Source: Histoplasma ohiense (Eukaryota; Ascomycota; Eurotiomycetes; Onygenales; Ajellomycetaceae). From it: DNA of 64,000 bases. Made by a program: the position numbers and the translations under genes. Under the pieces are notes generated by a model. The model saw only the letters and a program-made list of their open reading frames with translations, did not search any database and was not told the origin of the DNA. This document shows positions 1-11,784 of the stretch, piece by piece. The stretch covers positions 1,178,001 through 1,242,000 of the forward strand of contig JAEVHH010000001.1 of the NCBI GenBank assembly GCA_017607445.1, read 5' to 3'. Numbering within the stretch: the stretch's first letter is position 1; every line of letters starts with the position of its first letter.

Positions 1-108
1 ACCCATGTATGGTTGGAAAACGAGATTAATGTACTTAAAGAACGGAAGGAAAGGAAAAACGAATAAAGACTGGGAGGATCTTTGTGGGGAGGAGAGTTAC
101 GCTCTTAT

Positions 109-2236
109 CTAGAAGCTTTTCACAGCATTATCCTCGATCATATCGCCCAAGTAACTCAACTCATCCATTAACTCCTGCATTGTAGACTCGACACGGAGAT
201 TTGTTGGCTGCTGCTCGCCACCACCACCACCACCACCACGCCTCGAAACACGCTCACTGTCCTTGTTCATCGTGTCTGAGTGATTTGTACAGTTTGCGCG
301 AGGGGTGAGGAGTTCAGGGTTATCATCCATAAAAAACGAATCGGTGTTGGGTGTAAAGTTACTATGCTTTAGGATTAAGCTTTTCCGGGGAGGTGTTACG
401 CGCTGTTCATCATTATTTGTCTGGCTGTGGTTGGTGGTGTTTTTAGTGGCTTCGACGGTCCACGGATTGATCTCCCTACTAGGAGATTTGGAGATGTAAA
501 GAGAGGATATAACAAGGTTGTCGGTATGGTAGTCGTGGGATTTAGTCTCGCGAGCTTGGTGCGCGTTATTCATGTACACGTTGGGTTTCGGGGATGGGTT
601 GGAAGCAATATCAAAGAGGGAGGAGTTGTGAGCAGATAGATCGGTAAGTGCGGATTCGAAAAACCCCCCATTGTTGTCATCTGTGGTAGGAGAGAATGTA
701 TTGTCGTTATTAAATGTTGATGCAGATGTCATAGAGCAAGGCGAAGCGTTTTCTGTATCTGTACTGTATTCTGAGAACCGACTACCAGTCGGTTGGAGGA
801 AAGAGTCCGGAGAGCACGAATTGCCGGGAGAGTCAACAGTAAAGTCGGAGAAATGACTCTCGAAGTATTTTTCTTCGCCTAGGGAGAGGTCAACAGTTTC
901 CATCTGCGGCAATTCTGCGTCAACAATGGAAGATGGGCTGTGTGGGAAGCTCGGTAAAGCTTTTCTGTATAGATCCAGCGGAGTTGTCGTTTTTGAAGTT
1001 GAAATGTCGCCTGCTGATTGCTGAGGAATGATAACCCTGGGCGTTCTTTGTGAAGTCATAGACTCTGGATATGCATCAACAGCAAGGTAGCGGTTTTGTT
1101 CGGTTTCTTCAGAGCCAGGCCTATCGATCAATGGATGCCCAACGGTCCATGCGGCTTTCAGCGGCGATGACCCTTGGCTTTCCGCAAGAAATTGATTTCC
1201 ACTGGCATATTCGCTGGATATATTCCTATCAACAACGTATGGATGGGGCAACGGCTTGTTGAGACTATCGACAGCGCTCCACGTGGGAGACGGGGTACTG
1301 GAGTGGGCGGATGAGTCCAGTCCTGGTTCGGGAACTTTTATGATGTGGCTTTTATCTACCTTATGACGGCGACGGCCACGGTTCTCGTCGCCCTCACCGA
1401 ACCGCGGAGAGGCAAAGTTCAGGATGGCAGATCGCAGAGAATTGGTTTTGGGGGAAGGATTAATCGCACTTCTTAGGTCTAGAGATAGTTTACTGCCAAT
1501 ACGGAATCGTCGATGTGTTGCCAAGGCACGAGGGTGGGAGAAGCTTCTTTCGTTAATGGGAGATATGGAGGATCCAGAAGAAAGGGGGGAAGCTAAGCCG
1601 TGGTCGGTACGCATGAGCATTGCTGGAGACGTAGTGAGACGAAGCAAAACAGGCCTCGGTGGAGCTCTCGGGTTCAAATATTTGTCTGCGGGATTCATAG
1701 TTCCATCGTTGGGTATTTGGGAAGCGGGCTTGGTACACCGTCCAAGATGGGTATGTGAAGAGGGTAAGTTGATAGGAACGTTGAGAACGTTCAAGGGTTG
1801 ACCTGGCAGAAGAGCACAGGAAGTAGTCACTGGCTCGGCTTCATTGAAAAAATCAATTTCATTGTCAAGTTGGTACTATGATTAGAGGTTAGCTTTGTGC
1901 GTTTCTGGAACTTCTATATGATACTTCCACTCACATAATACCAATATGTGCCGCCCATCCTTAGACCTCCATTCCTTCCTGGAGTCGACGGTTTTGTTTC
2001 TCCATCACATATGATATTGGTGAAGGTATGACATCCTTTCCAATGACCCCTGCCAATTCGACTATCCTTTTCCATCGGATAAGCCCTCGTGAAGTTGTCC
2101 CATGATCCAAACAGCTTGACAGTTCTAGTATTGGGGGGAGTGCGGCTTGTTCTCTGTCAGCCCGAGTCCATAAGAATGTAAAGACAAGGTAACCTTACAC
2201 AAGAAAGGTCATCAAGGTTGTGGATGACTCGTTCAT
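109..2236 (-). CDS. AMPK-beta/CBM48-like domain protein with long disordered tail
   Basis: Three exons on the minus strand: 2236-2201, 2153-1935 and 1875-109, giving about 673 residues. The long third exon has no ATG near its start, so the true start lies upstream. Exons 1-2 encode a compact domain (about residues 1-100) with LFGSWDNF, a GHWKGCHTF segment and GGTYWYYY. This layout is typical of fungal proteins with an AMP-kinase glycogen-binding (CBM48/E-set) fold. It runs on to TTSCALLPGQPLNVLNVP, a conserved stretch following the domain in such proteins. The remaining ~550 residues are Ser/Thr/Pro-rich and probably disordered, with a run of eight glycines (encoded near 220-240) and a short acidic C-terminal helix (MQELMDELSYLGDMIED). 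Introns are 47 and 59 nt; the second has a CTAAC branch site just before its acceptor. Glucan or glycogen binding is inferred from the fold only. No catalytic domain is visible, so this is not AMPK-beta itself. Confidence 0.75.
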
Positions 2237-4068
2237 GATTGCGTCGGAAGCTATGTAAAGGAAGTGTAGGTAAAGCGACTGGAGCTGCTCGAGAACCAAT
2301 TGAGCGCGCAAAGAAGGTAACCTGGATCCAGCCAGGAAGAATCGCCCAAAGATCTTAATCACAATATAGTTCTGATTTCCCCAAAAAAACTCCAAGATCG
2401 ACCTGAACGAGTGGCCCGATCTGCTGAATTTTTAATATCTCTAACTTCCCAGCAGATATAGAATATATTATATACATATATCCCGTATCGATACTAAGGC
2501 GGACCAGACGCAGATCACTCCAACCCACAAGTCTTCGAGTGCTGCCACGCCAATTCTATTTTGGGCATCTAGTTTCAGACCCCTACCGTGCTCAGGGTGA
2601 AAATTTGGAGGGAAATCAAAACCGGAAGTCGAAGGTTCGATGGGTCCAATGATTAGGCCAGACGATTACAGCGTATGGAAGCTCTCCAGGATTGTATGGG
2701 GTTGGAATTATATAGGAGGATTCCTGGCGCTTGCTGAGGGAACAAATGGGATGAAATACTTCAGTTGGTTCTAGAGATACCCATGGACATGCCAGGGAAT
2801 GAGGTACGGATATATTTGAAGGAAATAAACGCTCCCAACGGATGGGCGTCTGTTGAAACGAAGGGGGCACAGCCATAAATAAAAATGTGGAACTCGGCAT
2901 TTAAAAAAGGATATGATGAGAAAAGTGGCCCTGTAATTCAAGTGTGGCTTTGGGTGCCATTGCTGATAGACAGGTGTCGTCACTGGCCAAAACGAAGCAG
3001 AGTTTTTACACAAAAGGCCCAAGCTGACGATCAGAGGGCTGGAGGGAACTCAGAATTCCCACAAGTTCGCGAGCTAGCTTAAATAAAAGTCTAAGCAGAG
3101 GAACTGCTGAGAACAGAGCGGGCTAGGCCAGAGACCCCCCATGGCTAGCCCTCATCAGTGACGGTTTGATCACAGATGCCTGGTCGATTTGGACGTCTCC
3201 AATCCTCCACGGCTGTGTGTTTGAATGAGGGCAATAATAGTACGATGATGCCCATCCCATCCCTAGGGATCAGAATATTCATATTCGTAAGGCGGCGTTA
3301 TTTGGATGAACAATCCAATGCTGACCCCCTGTTTAGCGCAAGGGTTGGGCCTTGGTTTGACCAGCTGGGAACGCTGTGGCCGCTGTGGTCGCAGAACAGA
3401 AGCCAATAAATTACCGAAGGACGCCAAGTACATCCTAAATAGCTGCAAACTCAGCGAGGCGCCAGTTTCAAAGAAGTGTAAGAAAGAGAAGTGCGGAGGT
3501 CGGTTTTGGTTCAAGTTTCAAGCAAAGAACTTACGGCGGCTATTCGAACTGCAGTACGCAGCATAGTACAGTACATGAACCATCAAACAGAAAGGAAGCG
3601 ATATCCTTCTCCATGCTTGAGAGAGTATCCGCGGAGGCCTATCATCACGTCAACATCCCACACTGCACGACAGCTGCCATGATAGGTATGGGGATATTGG
3701 CAAGACCCACTTGGCTGTCCCAGCTGGTCAATAGTCGACAAAATCCTAAGGGAGGCCATCAGGCACAGGACAGCCAATAGGTAAATCAGCAAGTAGCATT
3801 TTGCCAGATGCTTCTTTGTGTCAGGTTACCCTAAGCCACGGCAGGTCCCACAGGCGACGCTAATGCGCACTGTGGATTGGGCGCTTCGAACCCTGGTTAA
3901 ACTTGGGGGGACTGGGAGAGGGAGTTCCTGGATGGTTGTGTGCACAAGACCTTTGTATGTTGTACTCCGTACTGTAACTACTGTACTGTACATGTACCCA
4001 ATGTCATCAGCATATTTTTGTTGTTGTCCATCATGCTCTCATCAACGACGCTGCATACCTTAACAACT
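2237..4068. other. Intergenic, no supported gene
   Basis: About 1.8 kb upstream of the CBM48-like gene. Only short ORFs without recognisable protein character occur on either strand. One TACTCCGTAC motif lies at 3963-3972. The right edge abuts the inverted-repeat element. Confidence 0.5.
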
Positions 4069-4069
4069 A

Positions 4070-4576
4070 GTCCTCGCGGTCCCACCCACTAGAGGATATA
4101 GTGGGTGGTCTACGCCGCTGTGCAAAATATCACCGCTGTGCCAATTCTCGCTTTTTTTCATCAACAATCACGCAATTAAAATCTGGACAGTAGATATTTA
4201 ATTATTTCAATTGTTATTAGTTATTTGTGAAATTAGAATCTAGATCATATTAATTATCCTCCCAATGATCAGAGTTGATGGATTGTGAAACTTCTGAAGT
4301 TCTCTACATAACTTCTCATCTAAAGCTATCTTCTTACCCATCTGGCGGGTGACATTCAATTGACGAGCAAGGACAGCACGGCTGAGGTCAGGGCATCTTT
4401 CATCGAATTCTGTAGCTGCTTCTACACGTTTGTCGACTTCTTAAGATCTTTCAACCATCTTGAGATAGATATAATCGCGTGATTGGGGATGAAAAAAGGC
4501 GAGAATTGGTACAGCGGTGATATTTTTGCACAGCGGCGTGCCACTATATCCTATAGTGGGTGGGACCGCGAGTACC
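4070..4576. mobile_element. Miniature DNA transposon with ~100-bp terminal inverted repeats
   Basis: The left arm (about 4070-4174) and right arm (about 4473-4576) are imperfect inverted repeats over roughly 100 bp. Both contain CTCGCGGTCCCACCCACTA at the outer end, then GCCGCTGTGCAAAA, ATATCACCGCTGT and CCAATTCTCG in the same order, with small indels. Inside each arm is a hairpin built from CCACCCACTA and its complement. The exact ends and the target-site duplication are uncertain; a TA duplication is possible. The ~300-bp core carries a minus-strand coding relic (listed separately). A non-autonomous derivative of a larger cut-and-paste element fits best. Confidence 0.85.
4255..4458 (-). pseudogene. 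Transposase N-terminus relic inside the inverted-repeat element
   Basis: Reading minus from an ATG at 4458, a frame opens MVERS, hits a TAA stop at 4441-4443, then stays open for about 60 codons (RVEAATEFDERCPDL, then ARQLNVTRQMGKKIA, ending near HNPSTLIIGR). It is Lys/Arg-rich and predicted helical, with a helix-turn-helix-like spacing. This resembles the N-terminal DNA-binding part of fungal cut-and-paste transposases. No DDE catalytic region is present because only ~200 bp remain. The assignment to a transposase rests mainly on its position between long inverted repeats; the family is not identified. Confidence 0.45.
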
Positions 4577-4726
4577 TGTCGATGATGGGGAGTTCCGATT
4601 GAAGTTTTGAATTTTTGCCCTTTGCGGCGTGTCGTGGATGAGCTGCTCAATTATGAAGTCTCCTGTTTGGGATGACTAGCTATACCCTTCCCTTCTTTGA
4701 AAGTCTGTGCATAGATTCCAAAACTT

Positions 4727-4970
4727 GTTTTGGCTTGTGCTAAGAATCAAGCTGTCATGCTGATACCGGCAATAAGTATTGCTGTTCCATCTCTTAATGA
4801 AAAAGGAGAGGGAGTCCCAGGGGGTTTATAGAGGCCAATGCCCCTAACTTGCCCACTAGCTCAATGCCTAAAGCCCAGGTAGTGTAGCCTAGAGATTCAA
4901 TACACTAGTAAGGATATTTCGGGGTAAGTTCTTAGCGTGAGACAACTTTTCGCAGCGCCCTTTGGACAAA
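4727..4970. mobile_element. MITE family 2, copy A (degraded ends)
   Basis: This stretch matches, in reverse complement, the element at 36401-36657 along almost its whole length (roughly 85% by eye). Shared blocks include ATGCTGATACCGGCA, ATCTCTTAATGAAAA, GGAGAGGGAGTCCCAGGGGG and ACACTAGTAAGGATATTTC. The right inverted repeat is recognisable as ACTTTTCGCAGCG, while the left one has decayed. It has no coding capacity. It lies about 150 bp from the family 1 element, so this spot has taken at least two insertions. Confidence 0.8.
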
Positions 4971-4976
4971 CTATTT

Positions 4977-5923
4977 ATTTAATTCCCGAATAGTCAAAGA
5001 ATGGCAACCATCACTTGTTCTCGATTTTCCCAACTTCCCTGCCTCCCTGCTCAAGAAGTGAGCGAAATGAACCATTATTTGGCTTCTCAGCTTCAGATAC
5101 CCGCGCGAAAAAGCCTTGATCGTACAAAGTTATGTGGATAGTGGTTAGGTGGAACGTCATCAATCATGAGTAGATTCTTCATACTATCGTCCCTGTTGGA
5201 CTGAGATACTATATATTTAAGTGCTCGCACAAAGATCTTGCGCCGGCGATCCCACGACGATATTATTATCACCCAGGGATGGAGAATTCCGCCGTCCCTT
5301 GACAGGCACGAAAACCTCAATATGTATGTACCCTTGCCCTCTGCAAGCCAAAAGGCTTTTTTGCTGACCAGCTTTATGGTGTACCTAAGATATACCCGGT
5401 GTGAGCGGAGCCTCACAGGAACTACTAAGAGGCAGAATGTTTCTCTACAACCAGCCTGTCAGCCCAACAAGGGGTCTGAGCAACGGCAACCGTGTTCTCT
5501 GCTGCATATCACTGCATGGAGGCAATATCATGTGTCCTGACACTCCAGAATTGAGACATGAAACATTTCCATTTTCTACGTGTATGATTCGTCGAAGTTA
5601 TCTATCAATTTGATTAATTTTGATTCTGTTCTTGATACCAGGTTACTCCTGCTATTATATTCCCAATTCCTGGTGCATCGATTACGAACTACAATGCACT
5701 GCTCATTTGGCCTTTTCCCAAACCTGGATTTAAAGGAAGACAAGGCTGACAATTGGCTGATTGAATACACTTTTTTGCAGGTAGGGCCTATCTCGAAAAT
5801 AACTTCAAATAAACAACACAGTATGGTACCTGTAATAGAAGTGAGGGAAAAAGATAAGCCTATCAAGACAACCTGGAATAGGAACAAAAGGTGTTGAGTT
5901 GAAAACAAGGAAAGAAGAAAACA
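4977..5923. other. Intergenic, no supported gene
   Basis: Nearly 1 kb between the miniature elements and the vWA gene. Overlapping ORFs of about 100 codons occur on both strands, but none shows a domain or a splice-compatible conserved segment. It contains the 3' flank of the vWA gene. Confidence 0.45.
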
Positions 5924-6775
5924 CTATCTGCGTCCCATTCTGGAAACAGTTTGTCGGTCGTATCTCCTGTCCACCCCTCCGAGCATGATCTTCAAAATGG
6001 TGTTAGATGACAGCACTGCACCGCTCCATGGTGCTGTATCAACTATGTCCCGCACATGGTTGTTTTTGTACAGGGTATCATCAAGATTCTCCAACCACCT
6101 TGCAGCACATCGATCATTGCCAACTTGTACAAATTGAATTCCCACCTGCCACGGCTTCGCATTGCATTCGTCCAGTCGCCTTGCTACACTGATCAACACC
6201 GGTTCCACATCATCAGTTGGGATGCCGTCCGTGATCACGATGACGTTAATCGGTTTAACAGGTGGCTTGCTCACACCCCTAGAACCCCCTGCCGACCTGT
6301 ATCGGACTTCATCCACGTACGGATTGAGAATGTCGTGCAGTCGGCCGCCGGTCGGGGTTCGTCCGCTCGGCGTTACCCGACTAAAGATATGTCCAACAGC
6401 CTCTGATGTTGTGATGTTCGCATACGCTCCGGTTGGGTTGCTCCAATTTTTGTGGTTTAAGAAGTATATATCAAAGCCATCTTCGTCATACTCGGCGCAG
6501 ATTGGGGCTATAGCTGAAAGTGCTTCTCTGGTCTCGGCCCATCGTGAGCCACTCATGCTTCCGCTGTCGTCGACGAGAAGGATGGTATCGAAATCACTCA
6601 AAAAGGCGTAGGGTGAGGAATCAGCAATGGTTTCCTGAGTCTCTGCTGTGGGGGTATAGGCTGGTGGCTCGTCTGGATAAGTCGCCCAGTCTATCGCCTT
6701 GCCCTTCTCCTTCGCGTCCTGCTTCAGCCCGTTCCTCATCAGCCCGTTCCTCAAGGAGCGCATGAAACTGGCCAT
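5924..6775 (-). CDS. von Willebrand factor A (vWA) domain protein
   Basis: Single exon, 283 residues, ATG at 6775. The vWA domain spans about residues 60-270. Its first strand, ILLVDDSGSMSG (about 65-76), carries the metal-ion-dependent adhesion site DxSxS; a loop threonine (SGRTPTGGR) and VIVITDGIP supply the other metal ligands. The N-terminal tail is basic (MRSLRNGLMRNGLKQDAKEK) and contains a PPAY motif at residues 37-40, the PPxY type recognised by WW domains of Nedd4/Rsp5 ubiquitin ligases. There is no signal peptide or membrane segment, so it is probably cytosolic. The family is widespread in filamentous fungi and mostly uncharacterised. It stands alone, flanked by miniature transposons on one side and a 5-kb gene-free block on the other. 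Confidence 0.85.
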   Translation of the reverse strand: MASFMRSLRNGLMRNGLKQDAKEKGKAIDWATYPDEPPAYTPTAETQETIADSSPYAFLSDFDTILLVDDSGSMSGSRWAETREALSAIAPICAEYDEDGFDIYFLNHKNWSNPTGAYANITTSEAVGHIFSRVTPSGRTPTGGRLHDILNPYVDEVRYRSAGGSRGVSKPPVKPINVIVITDGIPTDDVEPVLISVARRLDECNAKPWQVGIQFVQVGNDRCAARWLENLDDTLYKNNHVRDIVDTAPWSGAVLSSNTILKIMLGGVDRRYDRQTVSRMGRR

Positions 6776-9700
6776 TTCTTTTATTCTTTCTGTTGATGTC
6801 TTGCAAGTTGGTTCCCTTGAAAGTCGGAGCGTGATGCGTGTGCAAGAGTTGGAAGGAAATATAACGAGCTATTAAATCGTTGCGCTGGATTTCAAACGCC
6901 TGTAATTGCGTCCATGAAACGACGCAGGGCCACACTGAAGGATGTATTGTGGTTAACTACAGAATAAGAGTAAAAGTAACCCATTGCCGAAGAATAAAGA
7001 AACTATAGAAAGTAGTAAAAGGCGTCTTTTATAACCTTACATTTTCTTTGTGTTTTGTTTTGGAGCGGCAAATCCCCCCCGAAACAGTGAGGCAGACTCG
7101 GGTTTGATATCAAATACTTTGCATGTCCTGCATATAGGCGCGGCACTAACTGAAGAAGCTGCTGTGCCTTGCCCAATTGGTGCTGGCACAGCCCTAATCC
7201 GCCCCGCAGGGTCGCCTTGTCGTGGGTTTATTTGGCGGCGTTATTGGGTGAAATGTTCCTTGAACCCCCCCCGTACGGCAGAATCCATGTGTCCGCATAT
7301 CCCGAATAACCCAGGCACAACGACTCTCCGGCGGGCCACGGTAGGACCCCGAATCTTAACTCATCCAATTTCGTCTATGGTCCCTCGTCTCCGATAGATA
7401 CGTAGCAAGGCTTAGAAATTCCAAGGATCGAGTCTGGAGTTTTCCTGAGATAATCCCCAATCCACTTTTGTCAAAGGCTTACCCCGCGAGATTCGCGATT
7501 CGATAACTCGAGCTGTAGCGCTCTTCTCGAAGCCGGCAATTCACATCTCTGCCGTTGACATGAACCACAAGTACGAACTGACCAAGTCGAGGACCAGCTA
7601 CAGCAGGACAGACATCTTGACGCCCAGGAACCAGCTCGGTATCTCCCTCGTCGTCATCATACAATTAAGCGTTGACTACAGTCGCCGGCTCAAATAGCCA
7701 TTACTAGAACCTGTGGGCTTGCGGGGGAACATTCACATGGCTATGCCGTGATGATGTAATGGGTGCTTTGTCAAATTCTGGAATGAACTTGTTCAAAGGA
7801 ATGGCAGCTGGGCGGAAATGACAGCCCTACCGGAATCCTTATGCCCCTACATTATTACCATTCAAAATTATTGTGAAGATATGGGAGATCATTGTACTTT
7901 CGCTTACCAAGGTCGGGTGTATTCGTACTCTAGCTCGTCGGAATGCCTGGTATCGTGGTATCAGTCGGGCACGCTCGAATCCACCTCGAGATGCGGTCCA
8001 TCCATGCTTTCGTTGGACCCTGTGAGAAACTCCCTTTTCTGAAGAAAATCCCCAGAAGAGTTATTTCACGTCCAGCTCTGTCGCGGGAAATTCCTCCTAT
8101 CACTGGGCCTCTCAGACCACAAACATCGCATCCTCCGGAAACTCTCCACGACATATATAACTTGCATTGGCTGTGTCTTGACCGGCTCCAATGCCTGCAC
8201 CGCGTCAAAAGCGGGATAGCTGCCCGTGGACATGCGGCCGCAGTTGACAACTGATGCCTATGTTACCCTATTACCGAACGATATTAATACTTTGAGGAAA
8301 ATACTATTGACTCTCACCCAGTCGGATTCTGTCACTTTCCACACACACACCTGACTCAGCAAGGATATCCTCCCTGGATATGACTATGTGGAAGCTATCA
8401 CCGAATCCTCTGCTCTCGTAAGGGAGACACAGGCACCACCCCGCCGGTATTAGCAATGAGCCTCGGTAACTAACGTGAGGACCGCATCTATCGTTCGACA
8501 GTTATGTAAGGCGACCATCTGGTCCTGCTAATGTGAATGATGTTAATTAGCCCCTAAGTAGCTTCCTGCTTCAGGGAGATACGGGTGAAACGACTAAAAC
8601 TCATTCTGCGAGAAACGGAAAATGTCAACATACAGGCCCCTTTTTCAAGAGACTTGATTGTCGCAGTAGCCGAAGCATAAAGCTTGCGATGAGCTTGACC
8701 TGACGAGAGCCACTCCCCACTTCAGGGGTAGTTGCGAACGGTAACCTCTCCCCTCAATATTAAAATGATAATTGCTTGATACCAGATGTTCTGAGTTTAT
8801 CCTCGTAAGGTCGTGGAATCAGGTTTTCTGAATGGCATCGCAATCAGATATATCTACAATCACTGTCATCAGAGGCGAGGTTAAGTTCCCAGACAGGCTT
8901 CTCCGCTGCGGAGGGCATTCGATTGATGCATATCAGCCCACAGCGTTATCGTTTGACGTACGCAGTACATGCCAACTGACCAGCGCCACCTTCTCAGCAA
9001 GGGAGTTGAGACTTGTGGGAAAGCCTGGGGCATGTCTTGATACGGATTGAAAACAGCATGTGGAATGGAATGGGCGAGGCCGGAAAACCGGACAGACATG
9101 GACTTTCCATCGCCCGCTAACATCCCATGGCTCAGGGTAAACAAGTCTTCAAATGATGGCCCACCCCGCTTCCGTTCTTGCCGAACACTACCTTCGTTCG
9201 TTGGACAAGGGGTAGCGGCTAAGGGTAATACAGAACGACCCAGGCCTAGGTGCAGATGACATTGAATATAGAAGGGCTTTTTTGCAACCTGCTTCGAAAG
9301 TACTCTGTAATAATCTGTGGAAAGACTAGCACCCCACACAAGTGGATATAACCCTCAGAAGATAGCACTCAATGCAGCCACTCAGACTTCCAACAAAATC
9401 ACCTTACCTAATTAGATAAAGCCATTGTTTCCAAGGTTCTTGCGAAGGTTTCGCACGTGGCTCCATTCGCAATCTTTTTGATTTTCCTGGTTAGGCTCGA
9501 GACCTTGATCAAGCATTCCTTGGCAGCTTTACCAGAGCCCTATTAGGTGGCTTGGGCGTCACTATTCATAGAGGAAATGCCACATCCATCGACACTGGAA
9601 TAGCATGTAATCGTGCCTTCGCGCTGTCAACACCTGCCATCCGAACATCGATTGTTTCTCGAAGGAACACTGGGATTTAATGAGGGGTGCATTTAAAGTT

Positions 9701-11784
9701 CACCACATTTGAAAGTCCGCGCATGGTATGCGATGCAGGTGAAGTACTTCCGGGATAATAGCAGACTGTCCATCACTTACTGAAGGAGAAGGAATGCGCT
9801 GATACCATGGTGGTTAGAATGGTGAGGAGGAAATGGCGCAATATACTTGGGTGGGAGTATTGCAGACCTGGCCCGTATTCTCAGATTTGCCATGGTATGA
9901 GCCCTGGATCAAAGAATCTTCTCGTATATTACGGAGTACAGTGGCAGAGATTAGCGTGGCCAGGTGAGGGCCGAACAATCTCATTCAGGATGAGTTGACG
10001 AAGATGGAGTCCATCCCGGGACAATGAAGCCAGCCTCTCAGATTTAGGGGTTGTGGCTCTCGTTCAGCCCAGGCATGATGTTGTAAAGGGAGAAGGTGCT
10101 GATGTAAAAGGCCCCGGTTAGCGTGTAATCAAGGGTTGGTTATCCAAACCCTTTAAAACACCCAATTTTATGTATTTAACCACCACACAAGGATAATAAA
10201 TCCTTCAGGTGGAGAACCATCTTAAGATATATTTGCCTGTTTGTTTCAACACACTTTCTCTTCCCTCTCTTTACGAGGTAACAGCTCAGAGTTTCTTCTG
10301 AGTAGCCCAACCACACCATAGGGTCTAACCAGCAGGACTCTGATTACAAGCGCCACATGAATCAGGACACTAGGAGGAAGAACGAAGTCTCCAGAAAAAC
10401 CCTGAAAACAATTCCAAGTTGCCACAAGCTAGCATCTTGGGTGATGAGATGTGAATAAGACGAGTTCTGGTGCTTGGCCGCTGAGGAGAGGTGCCAACTC
10501 GCCGTTAAGCGAGCTGAAATTCGCTGTCCATGTCCACAGTGTCCAGTGCAGAGCTCGGCGGTATCGCCTGCCCATCTAGGCATGGATGCCATGGCCGGCG
10601 CTGCACCGTCCCGGACTTGCGGTTCTGTGAATCTCGCCGAGAGATTCCTCCACTGCACGAATGTGATCCTCGCGTGCCCGCGTTGACAACGTGGTTTCCA
10701 CATGCTAACCATCATTCTCAACCATTTCTCTGACTGGATATACCGAATGCGGAAGTCCGGCTCAGCCTGCTGTGCCATTTACGTGCATGGAGGGCTGGAC
10801 TATGATGGAGATCAATGCGCGAAAGCACTCCAGTTCGTGAAGACTCCGAATGGTGAGTGGCGTCGACTAAGGAAACCCTATCTCAATGCCTAAGCTTGAG
10901 ATGGAAGGACCTTGCTACATATTATATTACAGAGTGAAAGAGACAGAAATAAAGCAAGAGATTGGTGGTGGCGCTCCTGGAGGTCGTGTGCTTCCGCCTC
11001 CATGACAACGTCGGAATTTTTCGTGTTGGCTTGTTTGAAAACCAAAAGCGCGAAGACAATAGTTGTGCCTGGGAAACCATCCTTCAACTCAGGGTCCTGT
11101 TCGCCCAAAGAATTTTTATGTGGGGTATCTGATAGGAAACCCTTGAAAGTAAGTCCACTTGATCCTTTCCCCTGCAGACTTCGAGAAGGCGTCAAGACCG
11201 GGATACCATCCGTCAAGAGAAACACCTCGATTGTGCTAATTGATCACAATTGTAGATTATTTTTGGTCCACCGTCCGTCACAGCCTTTTGGCCTGGAGCG
11301 GGGAATTTTCCTCCGATCAGTGGGTTTGTCTTTCCGTCTTGAGAACAACCGCCCATTCTGTCCGTCTGCTGATGAAACCCATGATCCTGGCAACACGCTA
11401 TCTGACGCCGGTTGGACGTAGTCTGGAGAAGGTCGCTGGTGCCACCAATGGCGAGCTCAATCGGCGAACCCAAAGGCTTGAGAATGAGATCGCGTTCTCT
11501 CTCTCTCTCTTGTTCTTAGCGGCATTTTCTCCGTATTATTGCCAAGTTGGATGCAAGACGAGCGTTTCGTCGATCGCCATTCCTTAAACATGAACCACTG
11601 CTGCACGCCCAATGCTGGGTGTGCACAATCTCCGTCTTCATTGACAGCCTACCATGCGTCGATAAGAGGAGTGTTCATCCCTTTTTCTTTCTTCCTTTTA
11701 CTCTTTCTTTCTTTTCTTTTATCAGTCTTTGATAAATTCGGTTCTCTCTATGACTCTTTAGTCTCCTAACTTTGGGTCGCGAAA
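6776..11784. other. 5-kb block without a supported gene
   Basis: No ORF here shows a recognisable domain, and I could not join any into a conserved multi-exon protein. Base composition is ordinary rather than AT-rich, so it is not a typical RIP-mutated island. Moderately long frames occur at 7930-8250 (minus), 8881-9339 (minus), 10362-10778 (minus) and 10912-11421 (plus); overlapping frames on both strands argue that most are chance. A Cys-rich plus frame at 10530-10733 and an adjacent one at 10702-10893 could be remnants. An in-part TACTCCGTA motif (reverse strand) lies near 9930. A CT-rich leader (11490-11770) precedes the next gene. Confidence 0.4.

Noticed and set aside
8881..9339. 152-codon minus-strand frame as a gene
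   Set aside because: No domain, opposed by plus frames of similar quality, and no family-like conserved stretch.
11213..11225. Second vWA gene suggested by VFLLTDGIP-like text on the minus strand near 11225
   Set aside because: Only a few residues resemble the motif; no DxSxS upstream and no further domain around it.
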